This document shows positions 51,629-60,325 of a stretch of 64,000 nt of DNA, piece after piece (positions within the stretch are counted from its first letter, which is position 1; each line of letters begins with the position of its first letter). The notes beneath the pieces were generated by a model that worked only from the letters and a program-made list of their open reading frames with translations, was not told the origin of the DNA and ran no database searches. The position numbers were made by a program, and so were the translations under genes. The DNA comes from Halobellus rufus (GTDB taxonomy: Archaea > Halobacteriota > Halobacteria > Halobacteriales > Haloferacaceae): positions 248,001-312,000 of the forward strand of contig NZ_BBJO01000014.1 in NCBI RefSeq assembly GCF_000739575.1. The letters are read 5' to 3'.

Positions 51629-52207
51629 TCACGGTAGCTCGGCTTCCTCGAGCGCGGCCGCCAACCGCGACCCGTCGGGGACGGCCTCGCGAAACGCCGC
51701 CGAGCCGATGTCGACCTCGCCGTTGACAGAGAGAAACCCGAGACCACCCGAGGCGGCGTCGTCGAGGTTCACGAGGAACGCGATCTTCCGCGCGGCGGGG
51801 ACGCCGTCGATCGCGAGGTCCGCGTCGACCGAGCCGTAGAGCCGCCGGTGTTCGGAGACGTGCTCGACGCACTTCGCCGTCGGCGCGAACAGCAACAGCA
51901 GGTTCAGCGCGGGTTCGGTCCGCCCGAGTCGCTTGCGGAGCGTGTGCTCGTCGTCTTCGTAGAAGTACCGCTCCATCCGGCGGTACTGCCGGAGGATCTC
52001 GTTCGCGCCGCCGGCCATCCGAACGGCCGGATCGGCCTTCAGTTCCGCGAGATACTCGGTCTGCTCGGGGGGTCGCGTCCGGACGTACACGTCGACGGAG
52101 CCCCGGTTGCCGTAGTGGTCGTACGGCTCTTCGAGCCGGATCTCCGGCGAGTCGAAGGCCGCCTCGAAGTGCTCGACCACCGCCGTCGCGAGTTCGTCCT
52201 CCCGCAT
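51629..52207 (-). CDS. Hypothetical protein with PD-(D/E)XK nuclease-like core
   Basis: A 192-residue protein from MREDELATAVVEHFEAAFDS. Residues 37-58 combine GSVDVYV (D39) with YLAELKA (E55, K57), and a helix NEILRQYRRMERYFYED follows. This is the order D...E-x-K...Q of PD-(D/E)XK enzymes such as Holliday-junction and restriction-type nucleases. The remainder (LNLLLLFAPTAKCVEHVSEH) would be the beta core. No methylase or other defence gene is near. I do not recognise a named family. Confidence 0.55.
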   Translation of the reverse strand: MREDELATAVVEHFEAAFDSPEIRLEEPYDHYGNRGSVDVYVRTRPPEQTEYLAELKADPAVRMAGGANEILRQYRRMERYFYEDDEHTLRKRLGRTEPALNLLLLFAPTAKCVEHVSEHRRLYGSVDADLAIDGVPAARKIAFLVNLDDAASGGLGFLSVNGEVDIGSAAFREAVPDGSRLAAALEEAELP

Positions 52208-52323
52208 CGGTTCGACGGAGTCCCCGGCGGGATATATGCGCTCCGCTGTGGTCCGCCGCCGAGTCGTCGTCCCGGCGACCGCCGACCGGTGCGTTGTTCT
52301 ATCCGGCACGCCTACGGCCACCT

Positions 52324-52938
52324 ATGCGCGCTGCGCTCATCCTCGCGGGCGGCCGATCGACCCGGTTCGGTGACCGCGACAAGGCCGTCGCGGACCTCGC
52401 CGGCACGCCGATGATCCGACGCGTCGCCGACCGGCTCGCGCCCGTCGTCGACGAAGTGGTGATCAACTGTCGGGTCGATCAGGTGGACGCGATCGAGTCG
52501 GCGCTCTCGGGGTTCGATCCCGAGCCGTCGTTCGCGGTCGATCGCGATCCCGACGCCGGCCCGATGGCCGGAATCGCTCGCGGGCTGGAGGCCGTCGACG
52601 CGCCGTACACGTTCGTGGTGGCCTGCGATATGCCCTTCGTCGACCCCGACGTCGTGCGGCTCCTGTTCGAGCGCGCCGCCGGACACGACGCCGCGGTCCC
52701 ACGACTGGACGAGTGGTATCAGACCACGCAGGCCGTCTATCGGACCGAGGAGATGGCTGCGGCCTGCCGTCGGGCGCTGGACCGTGGGGCAGACCGGATC
52801 GTCACGCCGCTCGACGAACTCGACGCAGTCGTCGTCGACGGCGACGCGATCGAGTCGGTCGGCTCGCTGGACACCTTCGAGAACGTCAACACCGTCGAGG
52901 AGTTCGAGGCGGCGGCAGAGCGTCTCGGGTCCGAGTGA
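52324..52938 (+). CDS. mobA: Molybdenum cofactor guanylyltransferase MobA
   Basis: A 204-residue nucleotidyltransferase from MRAALILAGGRSTRFGDRDK; the frame upstream of 52324 has no support. L-A-G-G-x-S-x-R-F-G-x-x-D-K-A is the MobA signature, and PYTFVVACDMPFVDPDVVRL carries the Mg-binding aspartate. It attaches GMP to molybdopterin to make the bis-guanine cofactor of DMSO-reductase-type enzymes. A YqeC gene converges on it and a molybdate/tungstate importer lies 6.5 kb away. Confidence 0.9.
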   Translation: MRAALILAGGRSTRFGDRDKAVADLAGTPMIRRVADRLAPVVDEVVINCRVDQVDAIESALSGFDPEPSFAVDRDPDAGPMAGIARGLEAVDAPYTFVVACDMPFVDPDVVRLLFERAAGHDAAVPRLDEWYQTTQAVYRTEEMAAACRRALDRGADRIVTPLDELDAVVVDGDAIESVGSLDTFENVNTVEEFEAAAERLGSE

Positions 52939-52965
52939 GTCAGTCGGCGACCGGACCGCTGATGC

Positions 52966-53721
52966 CTACACGACGTCGATGAGCGGATCGTCGGCCCGCA
53001 TCTCCGCGAGGACCACCCGGGGAACGTCGACGCGGTCGTGGATCTCGGCGGCGACCTCCCGGGCGGTCGCTTCGAGGTCGTCGTCGTCGACCATGTTGAG
53101 AAGCGGGATCGCCGTCGCGCTCTGGGGGACGTCTTTCAGGCCGCCCGCCGCGCTCGCGAGGACCTCGGCGACGTCCGCGGCGGAGATCTCCTCGCCCTCG
53201 GACAGTCCGGTGAGCTTCGACACCTCGTCGACCCGGTGGACGAGCGAGTCGGTGAGCGGTTCGCCCACGACGTGTACGCTCGCGATCGACACCACCGTGT
53301 CCGCTGTTCTCGGGAGCTGCGGCTCCTTCTCTGCGGGCGCTTTGAACCGGCGCATCCGCGCGCCATCGGCCTTCACGAGCACGGGAACGTCGAAATCGCC
53401 CAATTCGTCGACGACTGCCGGATCGTACCCGCGGTACCGATCCTCGCGTTCCTGTTCGGGGACGAGCCCGAGCGGCCACCCGGCATCGGGATCGGCGGTC
53501 TCGCCCGTCGCCCCACCCGTCACTTCCGTGAGCGCGCCGACTGGGTCTCCCGTGACGACGACGCGGTCGACCCAGTCGTCGAAGATCGGGATCCGGACGG
53601 TCGCGGTGACGACCGCCCGGTCCAGTCGCGATGCGAGCGCGGCGAGCGTCGTCTTCTTCCCGCCCGCGCCGACGACGCAGGTCGTTCCGCTGTCGGCCTC
53701 CAGCGCAGCGACGATGTCCAT
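52966..53721 (-). CDS. yqeC: YqeC-family putative molybdenum-hydroxylase maturation protein
   Basis: A 251-residue P-loop protein. TTCVVGAGGKKTTLAALASR (12-31) is the nucleotide loop typical of YqeC. VLVKADGARMRRFKAPAEKE is its most conserved segment, with the K-x-D-G-A-R-x-x-x-F-K-A-P pattern. In bacteria YqeC is linked to selenium-dependent molybdenum hydroxylases. No selenium-use gene or hydroxylase is visible here. Its place next to mobA suggests a role in molybdenum cofactor trafficking. Confidence 0.85.
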   Translation of the reverse strand: MDIVAALEADSGTTCVVGAGGKKTTLAALASRLDRAVVTATVRIPIFDDWVDRVVVTGDPVGALTEVTGGATGETADPDAGWPLGLVPEQEREDRYRGYDPAVVDELGDFDVPVLVKADGARMRRFKAPAEKEPQLPRTADTVVSIASVHVVGEPLTDSLVHRVDEVSKLTGLSEGEEISAADVAEVLASAAGGLKDVPQSATAIPLLNMVDDDDLEATAREVAAEIHDRVDVPRVVLAEMRADDPLIDVV

Positions 53722-53784
53722 ACTCCGAGAACGCGCGCGGGGCTGTTGAGACTGTCGAAGAACGCGACTCCGCCGCCGGACCGC

Positions 53785-54156
53785 TCAGGACAGTTGCGCG
53801 GTGATGTCCGTCGAGGAGACCATCCCGACGAGGTCGTCGTCGACGACCGGGAGGTGGCTGATGCCGAAGTTCTCCATCATCGCCGCGGCCTCGGTGAGCC
53901 GGAGGTCGGGCGTGACCGTCTCGACGGATTCGGTCATCACCTCGGCGACGGTCGTCTCCGCCGGATCGCGCTCTCGGGCGATGGCGTCGAGGACGTCCGT
54001 ACTGGTGAGGATCGCCAATTCGGTCGACGGAACCAAGAGCGCGCTCACGTCTTCGCTCCGCATCCGCGTTGCCGCCACCACCAACGTCGCGTCCGGACTG
54101 ATCGTCACGAGCGACGTCGACATCACATCTCTCACTAGGGTCCGTTCGCTGGTCAT
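53785..54156 (-). CDS. CBS-domain pair protein
   Basis: A 123-residue protein made of two CBS domains: VRDVMSTSLVTISPDATLVV... SALLVPSTELAILTSTDVL and VAEVMTESVETVTPDLRLTE... ISHLPVVDDDLVGMVSSTDI. Such pairs bind adenine nucleotides and act as energy or redox sensors for partner proteins. No fused effector domain is present. The first CBS domain is shortened between its strands. It sits alone between yqeC and cysE. Confidence 0.88.
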   Translation of the reverse strand: MTSERTLVRDVMSTSLVTISPDATLVVAATRMRSEDVSALLVPSTELAILTSTDVLDAIARERDPAETTVAEVMTESVETVTPDLRLTEAAAMMENFGISHLPVVDDDLVGMVSSTDITAQLS

Positions 54157-54207
54157 ACCCAGTCGGATGCGACGGAGGGGCTTCGGTGTTTCGTCATCGC
54201 CGCCGGG

Positions 54208-55080
54208 CTACTGTTCTTTCTCGTAGCGCTTTCGCTCCTGCGTCGGGTGGTCCTTGATGAACACCTTCGTGTGGTCCGGGATGTCCTCGGTGATCCAGGA
54301 GTTCGCACCGATGCTGACGTGGTCGCCGACCGTCACCGCGCCGAGCACCTTCGTCCCCGCCCCGATGACGACGGAGTCGCCGATGTCGGGGTGTCGTTTG
54401 TACCCCTTCTTCAGCGCGTGCTCTTCGCCCTCCTCCTCCTCGAAGTGGAGCGCGCCGAGCGTGACGTCCTGGTAGAGCCGCACCCACTCGCCGACGGTCG
54501 CGGTCTCGCCGATGACGACGCCGGTCCCGTGGTCGATGAAGAAGTGCTCGCCGATCTCCGCGCCCGGGTGGATGTCGATCCCGGTCTGCGTCTTGCCGTA
54601 CTCGGTGAGCTCTCTGGCGTACTCGCTCGCGCCGAAGTCGTAGAGGACGTGCGCGAACCGCTGGATCGCGATCGCGAGGAAGCCGGGGTACGAGCGGACG
54701 ATCTCCATGTACGTCTTCGCCGCCGGGTCGCCCTTGTAGGCGGCCTCGACGTCCTTCTTCAGCAGCGATCGAACGCGCGGGAGGCTGTCCAGTACCGCGC
54801 CGACGGTCTCGTCGGGACGGCTGTCGGTGTACGGGCAGATGCCCGCCTTGATCAGGCTGCCGAGGTCGTCGAGGCGGTCAAGCACGGCCAGTTCGTCGCG
54901 GACGAGTTCCGGCGCGTTCCAGCACGTCGGGAAGAACAACTCCTGGAGGATCGCGATCTCCTCGCGGCGGTGGTCTCGGTCCGGGAAACACGCCGTCACG
55001 CTGGTCGGGAACGGGTCCGCGTCGTTCTGATACGAGTCGAAGAGCCGTTCGTGAGCGTCCCCAGCGTACCGGTAGTCCAT
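54208..55080 (-). CDS. cysE: Serine O-acetyltransferase (EpsC/CysE family)
   Basis: A 290-residue enzyme from MDYRYAGDAHERLFDSYQND. The N-terminal helical domain is followed from about residue 170 by left-handed beta-helix hexapeptides (TGIDIHPGAEIGEHFFIDHG; TGVVIGETATVGEWVRLYQD; DSVVIGAGTKVLGAVTVGDH). The catalytic His is in IDHGTG. It makes O-acetylserine for cysteine synthesis. The C-terminus ends KDHPTQERKRYEKEQ without the short Ile tail used to bind cysteine synthase in enteric bacteria. The open frame upstream of 55080 is not coding. Confidence 0.92.
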   Translation of the reverse strand: MDYRYAGDAHERLFDSYQNDADPFPTSVTACFPDRDHRREEIAILQELFFPTCWNAPELVRDELAVLDRLDDLGSLIKAGICPYTDSRPDETVGAVLDSLPRVRSLLKKDVEAAYKGDPAAKTYMEIVRSYPGFLAIAIQRFAHVLYDFGASEYARELTEYGKTQTGIDIHPGAEIGEHFFIDHGTGVVIGETATVGEWVRLYQDVTLGALHFEEEEGEEHALKKGYKRHPDIGDSVVIGAGTKVLGAVTVGDHVSIGANSWITEDIPDHTKVFIKDHPTQERKRYEKEQ

Positions 55081-55270
55081 ACCCCGCCTACTCACTAGTG
55101 GCGTATTATAGTAGCGTTTGCAGCCGATTTCACTCACACCGCCCGCGACGAGCGGACTTGGACGTCCTTCGGTCGTGCGCCGGACGCTTCCGGCCACGAA
55201 AGTACTTTTGCCCGATAAATACAATACTGATGTAGCGCCGTACCCAACGGTTCGCCAAGACACTCCACCT

Positions 55271-55852
55271 ATGACATCCGATTCAAACACCGACAGCGAC
55301 TGGATGGCAGCCGTCGCTCGAAACCGCGAGCAGAAAGAGCGGTTCTTCCGCGAACACCAGCGCTCGCCGATACCCCCGGAGTTACGCGGCGATGACTTCC
55401 CCGGCCTCGACTACTACGAGGTCGACCCGGCGTATCGATTCGAACTGGAACTCGAACGCTACGACGACCCCGAGACGGTGGTCGTCGAGACCACCGCGGA
55501 CGGCGAGCAGACGTACCGCCGCGTCGGGCAGTTCCGATTCGAGGTCGACGGCACCGAGGTGACGCTCGACGCCTTCGAGCCGACGGACGGGAGCGACCGC
55601 CTGTGGGTGCCGTTCCGCGACGCCACCAGCGGCGAGGAGACGTACGGTGCCGGTCGATACGTCGACCTCGAACCCGAGGAGGATCGCCGGGAGGACGGAA
55701 GCTGGGTCCTCGATCTCAACCGCGCGTACAACCCGACCTGCGCGTACAACCCCGCCTACGAGTGTCCGCTCGTTCCGGCCTCGAACTGGCTCGAGGTACC
55801 GATCCGCGCGGGCGAACGTGACTTCCCGGTCGACGTCCACGCGGACCACTAG
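55271..55852 (+). CDS. DUF1684 family protein
   Basis: A 193-residue protein from MTSDSNTDSDWMAAVARNRE. The family signature is complete: FRDATSGEETYGAGRYVDLE, then LDLNRAYNPTCAYNPAYECP, LVPASNWLEVPIRAGE. DUF1684 proteins are widespread, cytoplasmic and without known function. The invariant Y-N-P-x-C-A-Y-x-x-x-Y-x-C-P cysteines suggest a metal or redox site. AAGTACTTTTGCCC and AATACAATAC lie upstream as possible promoter parts. Confidence 0.85.
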   Translation: MTSDSNTDSDWMAAVARNREQKERFFREHQRSPIPPELRGDDFPGLDYYEVDPAYRFELELERYDDPETVVVETTADGEQTYRRVGQFRFEVDGTEVTLDAFEPTDGSDRLWVPFRDATSGEETYGAGRYVDLEPEEDRREDGSWVLDLNRAYNPTCAYNPAYECPLVPASNWLEVPIRAGERDFPVDVHADH

Positions 55853-55897
55853 TCGACGTCGACGGCGAGCGTCCACGCCGGCAGTGGTCCGCCGGTG

Positions 55898-56923
55898 TTA
55901 CCCCTTGAGTAACAACGCCGCGAGGAGCGCTCCGCCGACGATGAACGCCCCGCTGACGACGCCGCCGACGGCGAGCGGTCCGAGTCCGATCCCGTTCACT
56001 CCCCCGCTGGTCTCGCCGGACGTCACGGGCGCGGCGGTCACCGTCGACGTCCGCGTCGTCTCCGTCTGGACCACGAGGCTCCCGACGTCGACGGGATCGC
56101 CGGCCCGCTCGCTCCCGGCGTACAGCGAGACGTCGTAGTCGGCGACGTCTAACGTCGAGTCCAGCGACGTCTCCGAGACGACGCGGACGCTGTCGCCGCC
56201 GGAGGTGCTGAGCGTCTCGTCGCTCCGGCCGGCCAAGGAGGTGTCGACGTAGAGGACGGCCTGCCCGTCGTCGTCGCCGTCTCGCACGACCGCTTCCAGT
56301 TCGTAGTTCGAATCGCTCTCGTCTCCGATGACGACCACCGCTTCGTCCGCGTCGCCACCGTTGTCGGACGAGAACGAGATCGGAATCGCGGCGACCCCGC
56401 CGCGGTCGACGAGGAAGATGTTCTCGGCGAAGGCGACCGGCGGCGACGGCCCATCGGTCGGCGTCGCCGTCCGCGTCTGCTCGGGGATCGGCGTGGGCGT
56501 GCCGCTCGGCGGCGTCTCCGCGCACTCCTCGCCGCAGGCGACGACCTCGCCGTCGACCTCGGTCTCGGCCGAGCCGTTCTCGAACCGGGCGGTGAGGGCG
56601 AACGTGTCGTTCGCCCGCTGCCGATCGAAGTCGAACGTCGTCGCCCACGTCCCGTTCTCCGTCACGACGCCGGTAGACGTCTTCAGGAACACCGGTTCGG
56701 TGTCGCCAACAGAGCGCACGCGGACCACGATCTCGGTCCCGACCGGCGCGTCCGCGGTCCCGCGGACGACCTGGGACGTCCCGTTCGCGACCGTCACCAC
56801 GCCGCCGTCGGTGTCGACGCTCACGCTCGGATCTGCGGCGACTGATCCGGCGAAGGCCGCCGGCGCGAGCGCCGCCGTCACCAAGATCCACGTGAGCGCC
56901 AGCGTTCGGTAGCGACTCGTCAT
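55898..56923 (-). CDS. Secreted surface protein with signal peptide and C-terminal membrane anchor
   Basis: A 341-residue protein. A Sec-type signal peptide (LALTWILVTAALAPAAFAGS, cut near VAADPS) is followed by a beta domain with N-glycosylation sites (NGT, NDT, NGS). Then come a Thr/Pro linker (TPPSGTPTPIPEQTRTATPT), a second beta domain (VAFAENIFLVDRGGVAAIPI onward), a Thr-rich stretch and a C-terminal helix (VVSGAFIVGGALLAALLLKG). It has the layout of haloarchaeal cell-surface proteins with BGTF-like repeats. The function is unknown. It is a single gene. Confidence 0.8.
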   Translation of the reverse strand: MTSRYRTLALTWILVTAALAPAAFAGSVAADPSVSVDTDGGVVTVANGTSQVVRGTADAPVGTEIVVRVRSVGDTEPVFLKTSTGVVTENGTWATTFDFDRQRANDTFALTARFENGSAETEVDGEVVACGEECAETPPSGTPTPIPEQTRTATPTDGPSPPVAFAENIFLVDRGGVAAIPISFSSDNGGDADEAVVVIGDESDSNYELEAVVRDGDDDGQAVLYVDTSLAGRSDETLSTSGGDSVRVVSETSLDSTLDVADYDVSLYAGSERAGDPVDVGSLVVQTETTRTSTVTAAPVTSGETSGGVNGIGLGPLAVGGVVSGAFIVGGALLAALLLKG

Positions 56924-57194
56924 ACCGCGCCTCCTCGCTCGGTTTCGGACCCGCCGCGGACGACGCGAGCGCCGCTGCGGACCACGGCTCCGACATCGGT
57001 CGAACTCTCTGCGTTCATCGGTAGTTCACTCCGCTCGTTTCCGTGCTCGATGGTGATTCGGAGGGCATCGGTTTCTCGAAGGCGGGGCATCCAGTAAGAA
57101 CGCCCGATTGCTTCAATAGCGTTTTACGCTATCTCGGTTCCGTTAGTCAATCGACCGACACGCTGAAAAATCCACGGCACGGAGTGGCGACGAC

Positions 57195-58586
57195 GTGACG
57201 AACGACCCCCGAACCGGGCGCGGACTGACCGTCAGTCGCCGCCGCGCGCTGGCGATCGGGAGCGCGGCGGCGGCCACGCTGCTCTCGGTGGGCGAGGTTC
57301 CGGCTCTCGGCTCCGTGGGCTCGGACGACCGGTCGCGCGAGGACGCGGACTCCATCGAGCGGATCCACTCGCTGGGGATCACCGGCGAGGGGGTCCGCGT
57401 CGCCGTGTTGGACCCGACCGGGTTCGATCCCACGCACGCGGCCCTCGGCGGCGCGGTCGAGGAGGTCCGCCAGTTCGGCTCCGAGCGGGCCGTCGTCGAC
57501 GGCGCGAGCCACGGCACCGCGGCGGCCGCCTCGGTCGTCAGTCTCGCCCCGGACGCCCGCCTCTCGCTCGCGTCCTTCCGGCGAACCGGGGAGTTCGTCG
57601 AGGCGATCGATTGGGCGCGTTCGCGCGGTGTCGACGCCGTCTTGACGCCTGTCGCCGCGTACGGCTCGCGGGCGACGCGGCGATCGGCAGTCTTTCGAGC
57701 GGCGCGACGCGCGGTCGAGGACGGGTGTGCCTTCGTCGCGCCCACCGGCAACGCGGCTCTCGGTCACTGGCAGGCACCGTACGCGGCCCTCGCGGCGGAC
57801 GAGTCGGGGGAGCGAAGGCGGCTCCGGGTCGGGAATCGCGTCGGTTCGTCGTCGCCGAGAGGCCGGTTCGTGGCGTGGCTCACCGTCGAGCCCTCGATCG
57901 ACGTCGAACTGACGCTCGCGCTCCTCAGAGCCGTCGACGGCGGCGAGCGCTGGAACCTCGTGTCGGTGTCGACGCCCGCGGGGCCGGACACCGGGAAGCG
58001 ACTCGCCGCTGACCTCTCGGACGGGACGTACGCGCTCGTCGTTCGACCGGCGACGCGCGGCGAGACGGACACCTCCGCGACGGATCAGTCGGAGCGGGAA
58101 CTGGCCGGCCGCGTGGAGATCACGACGCCCACGCACCTGCTGGCCTCGCCTCGCTCAGCCGGCAGCATCGCCGTCCCCGCCAGCGTCCCCGGAGTCATCG
58201 CGGTCGGCGTCACCGACGACGCTCAGCGCGCGACGTCCGCGTCGGCGACGGGGTCCGGCTCTGATCCGACGGAACCGTCGGTCGAAGCGGGCGTTTCCCC
58301 GCACAGCGGCCGCGGACCGACGGCCTCGGGTGCCGTAGGCGTCGACGTGGTGGCACCGCCGTCTCCGTGGGTCGGCGGGGGAACTCCCGGGACGTCGGCC
58401 GCGGCCGCGCGGGCGGCCGGCGCGGTCGCGCTCGTCCTCGACGCCGTTCCCGACCTCACTCCGTCGGATGTCGTGGGGATCCTCCGGGCCTCCGCGGGCG
58501 ACGTCGGCCCCACTGGTCGGGACTTGGCCGCCGGTTCCGGGCGATTGGACGTCGTCGCAGCCGTTCAGCGGGCTCGGTCCCGGTGA
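57195..58586 (+). CDS. Tat-exported subtilisin-like (S8) serine protease
   Basis: A 463-residue protein with a GTG start and a Tat signal (VSRRRALAIGSAAAATLL). The catalytic triad is Asp73 in RVAVLDPTGFDPTH (proline where Ser/Thr usually follows), His106 in ASHGTAAAA and Ser401 in GGTPGTSAAAARAAGAVAL. The oxyanion Asn186 is in VAPTGNAALGHW. Between Asn186 and the serine lies an insert of about 140 residues with a jelly-roll-like pattern (ERWNLVSVSTPAGPDTGKRL, then LSDGTYALVVRPAT). It should act outside the cell or on the wall. It is divergent from the surface-protein gene. Confidence 0.85.
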   Translation: MTNDPRTGRGLTVSRRRALAIGSAAAATLLSVGEVPALGSVGSDDRSREDADSIERIHSLGITGEGVRVAVLDPTGFDPTHAALGGAVEEVRQFGSERAVVDGASHGTAAAASVVSLAPDARLSLASFRRTGEFVEAIDWARSRGVDAVLTPVAAYGSRATRRSAVFRAARRAVEDGCAFVAPTGNAALGHWQAPYAALAADESGERRRLRVGNRVGSSSPRGRFVAWLTVEPSIDVELTLALLRAVDGGERWNLVSVSTPAGPDTGKRLAADLSDGTYALVVRPATRGETDTSATDQSERELAGRVEITTPTHLLASPRSAGSIAVPASVPGVIAVGVTDDAQRATSASATGSGSDPTEPSVEAGVSPHSGRGPTASGAVGVDVVAPPSPWVGGGTPGTSAAAARAAGAVALVLDAVPDLTPSDVVGILRASAGDVGPTGRDLAAGSGRLDVVAAVQRARSR

Positions 58587-58703
58587 GGTCGCGGCGGTTT
58601 CTCTCGTCCTTCGAGGTCGGCTGTTCACCTCCGTCCGGCGATCAAAGAGGCGCTTAAGCTACACCCACGTTGATAAGCCCCGTCTCCGTAGCGCGGGGTA
58701 GGG

Positions 58704-59312
58704 ATGTCCTCACCGATCGCCCGGCTCGGGAACTGGACGCGGTCGCCGGACGCCGATCCGGCGGTCGTCGACGTCGTCGACGACGAGGCCGGGGAACTGG
58801 TCGAGGCGCTGGGATCCGAGACGGCGAGAGAACTGGTGCACGCGCTGCACCAGGAGCCGATGCCGCCGTCCGAGCTGGCCCGCGAACTCGACACCTCGGT
58901 ACAGAACGTCCACTACCACCTCTCGAAACTCCGCGCGGCCGAGGTCGTCGAGTCAGTCGGGACGCGACTCTCCGAGAAGGGCAACGAGATGACCGTCTAC
59001 GCGCCCGCGGCCGATCCGATCGTGCTCGTCGGCTCCTCGTCGACCGCACAGCGGGAGACGCTCAGAACGTCGCTCGCCGACTGGGTGACCGGCGTCGCCG
59101 TGCTCGCCTTGAGCAGTCTGGCCGTTCAGATCGCCGCCGAGCGCGTTCTCGGGAGCGCCGCGACGTCGCTCTTCGAGCCCGCGAGCCTCGCGCTCGACGA
59201 CGGCAACGTGCTCGTCCGCGGCGTGTTGCTGCTGACCGAACCCGGACTGCTCTTCTTCGTCGGCGGCCTCGCGGTCTTCGTCGCCGTGGCCGTAGCCCGC
59301 CGTCGCCGGTAG
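58704..59312 (+). CDS. Winged-helix DNA-binding protein with C-terminal membrane helices
   Basis: A 202-residue protein. Residues 30-95 form an ArsR-like winged helix (ALGSETARELVHALHQEPMP, then LARELDTSVQNVHYHLSKLR). The wing continues VVESVGTRLSEKGNEMTVYA. Two membrane helices follow at about 128-147 (VTGVAVLALSSLAVQIAAER) and 175-198 (LLLTEPGLLFFVGGLAVFVA). Such membrane-tied regulators are common in haloarchaea; targets are unknown. The subtilase gene precedes it on the same strand. Confidence 0.85.
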   Translation: MSSPIARLGNWTRSPDADPAVVDVVDDEAGELVEALGSETARELVHALHQEPMPPSELARELDTSVQNVHYHLSKLRAAEVVESVGTRLSEKGNEMTVYAPAADPIVLVGSSSTAQRETLRTSLADWVTGVAVLALSSLAVQIAAERVLGSAATSLFEPASLALDDGNVLVRGVLLLTEPGLLFFVGGLAVFVAVAVARRRR

Positions 59313-59404
59313 CGGAGTGATCCGTTCGACGCCGGCCGGGCGCTGCCGGTGTAAACCGTTTTCACTTGAGATACGCTTATTAGGAAACCACATCACTTTG
59401 ACCT

Positions 59405-60325
59405 ATGGGCGGTGATCGTCTGTCGATCCGTCGGCGTGACCTCCTCTGTGGGGCGATAGCCGGACTGAGCGGGCTCAGCGGCTGCTCGGGCGCCGTGGGA
59501 TCCGCCGGCAGACAACCGGACCCGGTTTCGATTCTCGCCGCCGGAAGTCTGAACAACGCGCTGGAGAACGGGCTCCGGTCAGATCTCGATACCCCACTGC
59601 AGGTCGAAGCACACGGCTCCGCCCGCGTCGCGCGGATGGTCGCCGACGGGCAGAAGGACCCGGACGTCGTCTCCGTCGCCGACACGGCCCTCTTCGACGG
59701 GCCGACCCACCCGCCGTGGTTCGCGGAGTTCGCGACCAACTCCGTCGTCGTCGCCTACGACCCCGAGAGCGAGGGCGGCCAGCGCATCGCGGCCGCCGGA
59801 CCCGACGAGTGGTACCGTCCGCTCCTCGACGACTCGGTCTCGCTCGGGCGAACGGATCCGGACCTCGATCCGTTGGGGTATCGGACGCTGTTCGTCTTCG
59901 AACTCGCCAGCGAGTACTACGGGACCGACTCCGACCTCCGAACCGCGATCCCGACCCGCGAACAGCTCTTTCCGGAGACGCAACTCGTCAGCCAGTTCGA
60001 GACCGGGAGCGTCGACGCGGCGATAACCTACCGCAATATGGCCGTCGAGCGCGACTACGCGTTCGTCGAACTCCCGGCGGCGATCGATCTGAGCGATCCG
60101 GCGCACGCCGACGACTACGCGGCCGCGAGGTACGAACTCCCGAGCGGCAAAGTCGTCCGCGGCGGTCCGATCAGCTACGCCTCGACGGCACGGAACCGAA
60201 CCGAGGCGGTTCTCGACGTCTTCGACGAACACGTTCGCGGAGCGTACCTCCGCGAGTTCGGCTTCTCCGTGCCGGACGAGTACCCGACGTTCTCAGGCAA
60301 TGTTCCCGACGAAATCACGCGCTGA
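59405..60325 (+). CDS. wtpA: Tungstate/molybdate-binding lipoprotein (WtpA type)
   Basis: A 306-residue binding protein with Tat motif (SIRRRDLLCGAIAG) and lipobox (GLSGC). PVSILAAGSLNNALENGLRS opens the binding domain, followed by VEAHGSARVARMVADGQKDP, FATNSVVVAYDPES and VSLGRTDPDLDPLGYRTLF, the pattern of WtpA/ModA proteins. It delivers tungstate or molybdate to the permease that follows. GCTTATTAGG about 21-29 bases before the ATG is a probable TATA element. The stop lies 26 bases inside the permease gene. Confidence 0.88.
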   Translation: MGGDRLSIRRRDLLCGAIAGLSGLSGCSGAVGSAGRQPDPVSILAAGSLNNALENGLRSDLDTPLQVEAHGSARVARMVADGQKDPDVVSVADTALFDGPTHPPWFAEFATNSVVVAYDPESEGGQRIAAAGPDEWYRPLLDDSVSLGRTDPDLDPLGYRTLFVFELASEYYGTDSDLRTAIPTREQLFPETQLVSQFETGSVDAAITYRNMAVERDYAFVELPAAIDLSDPAHADDYAAARYELPSGKVVRGGPISYASTARNRTEAVLDVFDEHVRGAYLREFGFSVPDEYPTFSGNVPDEITR

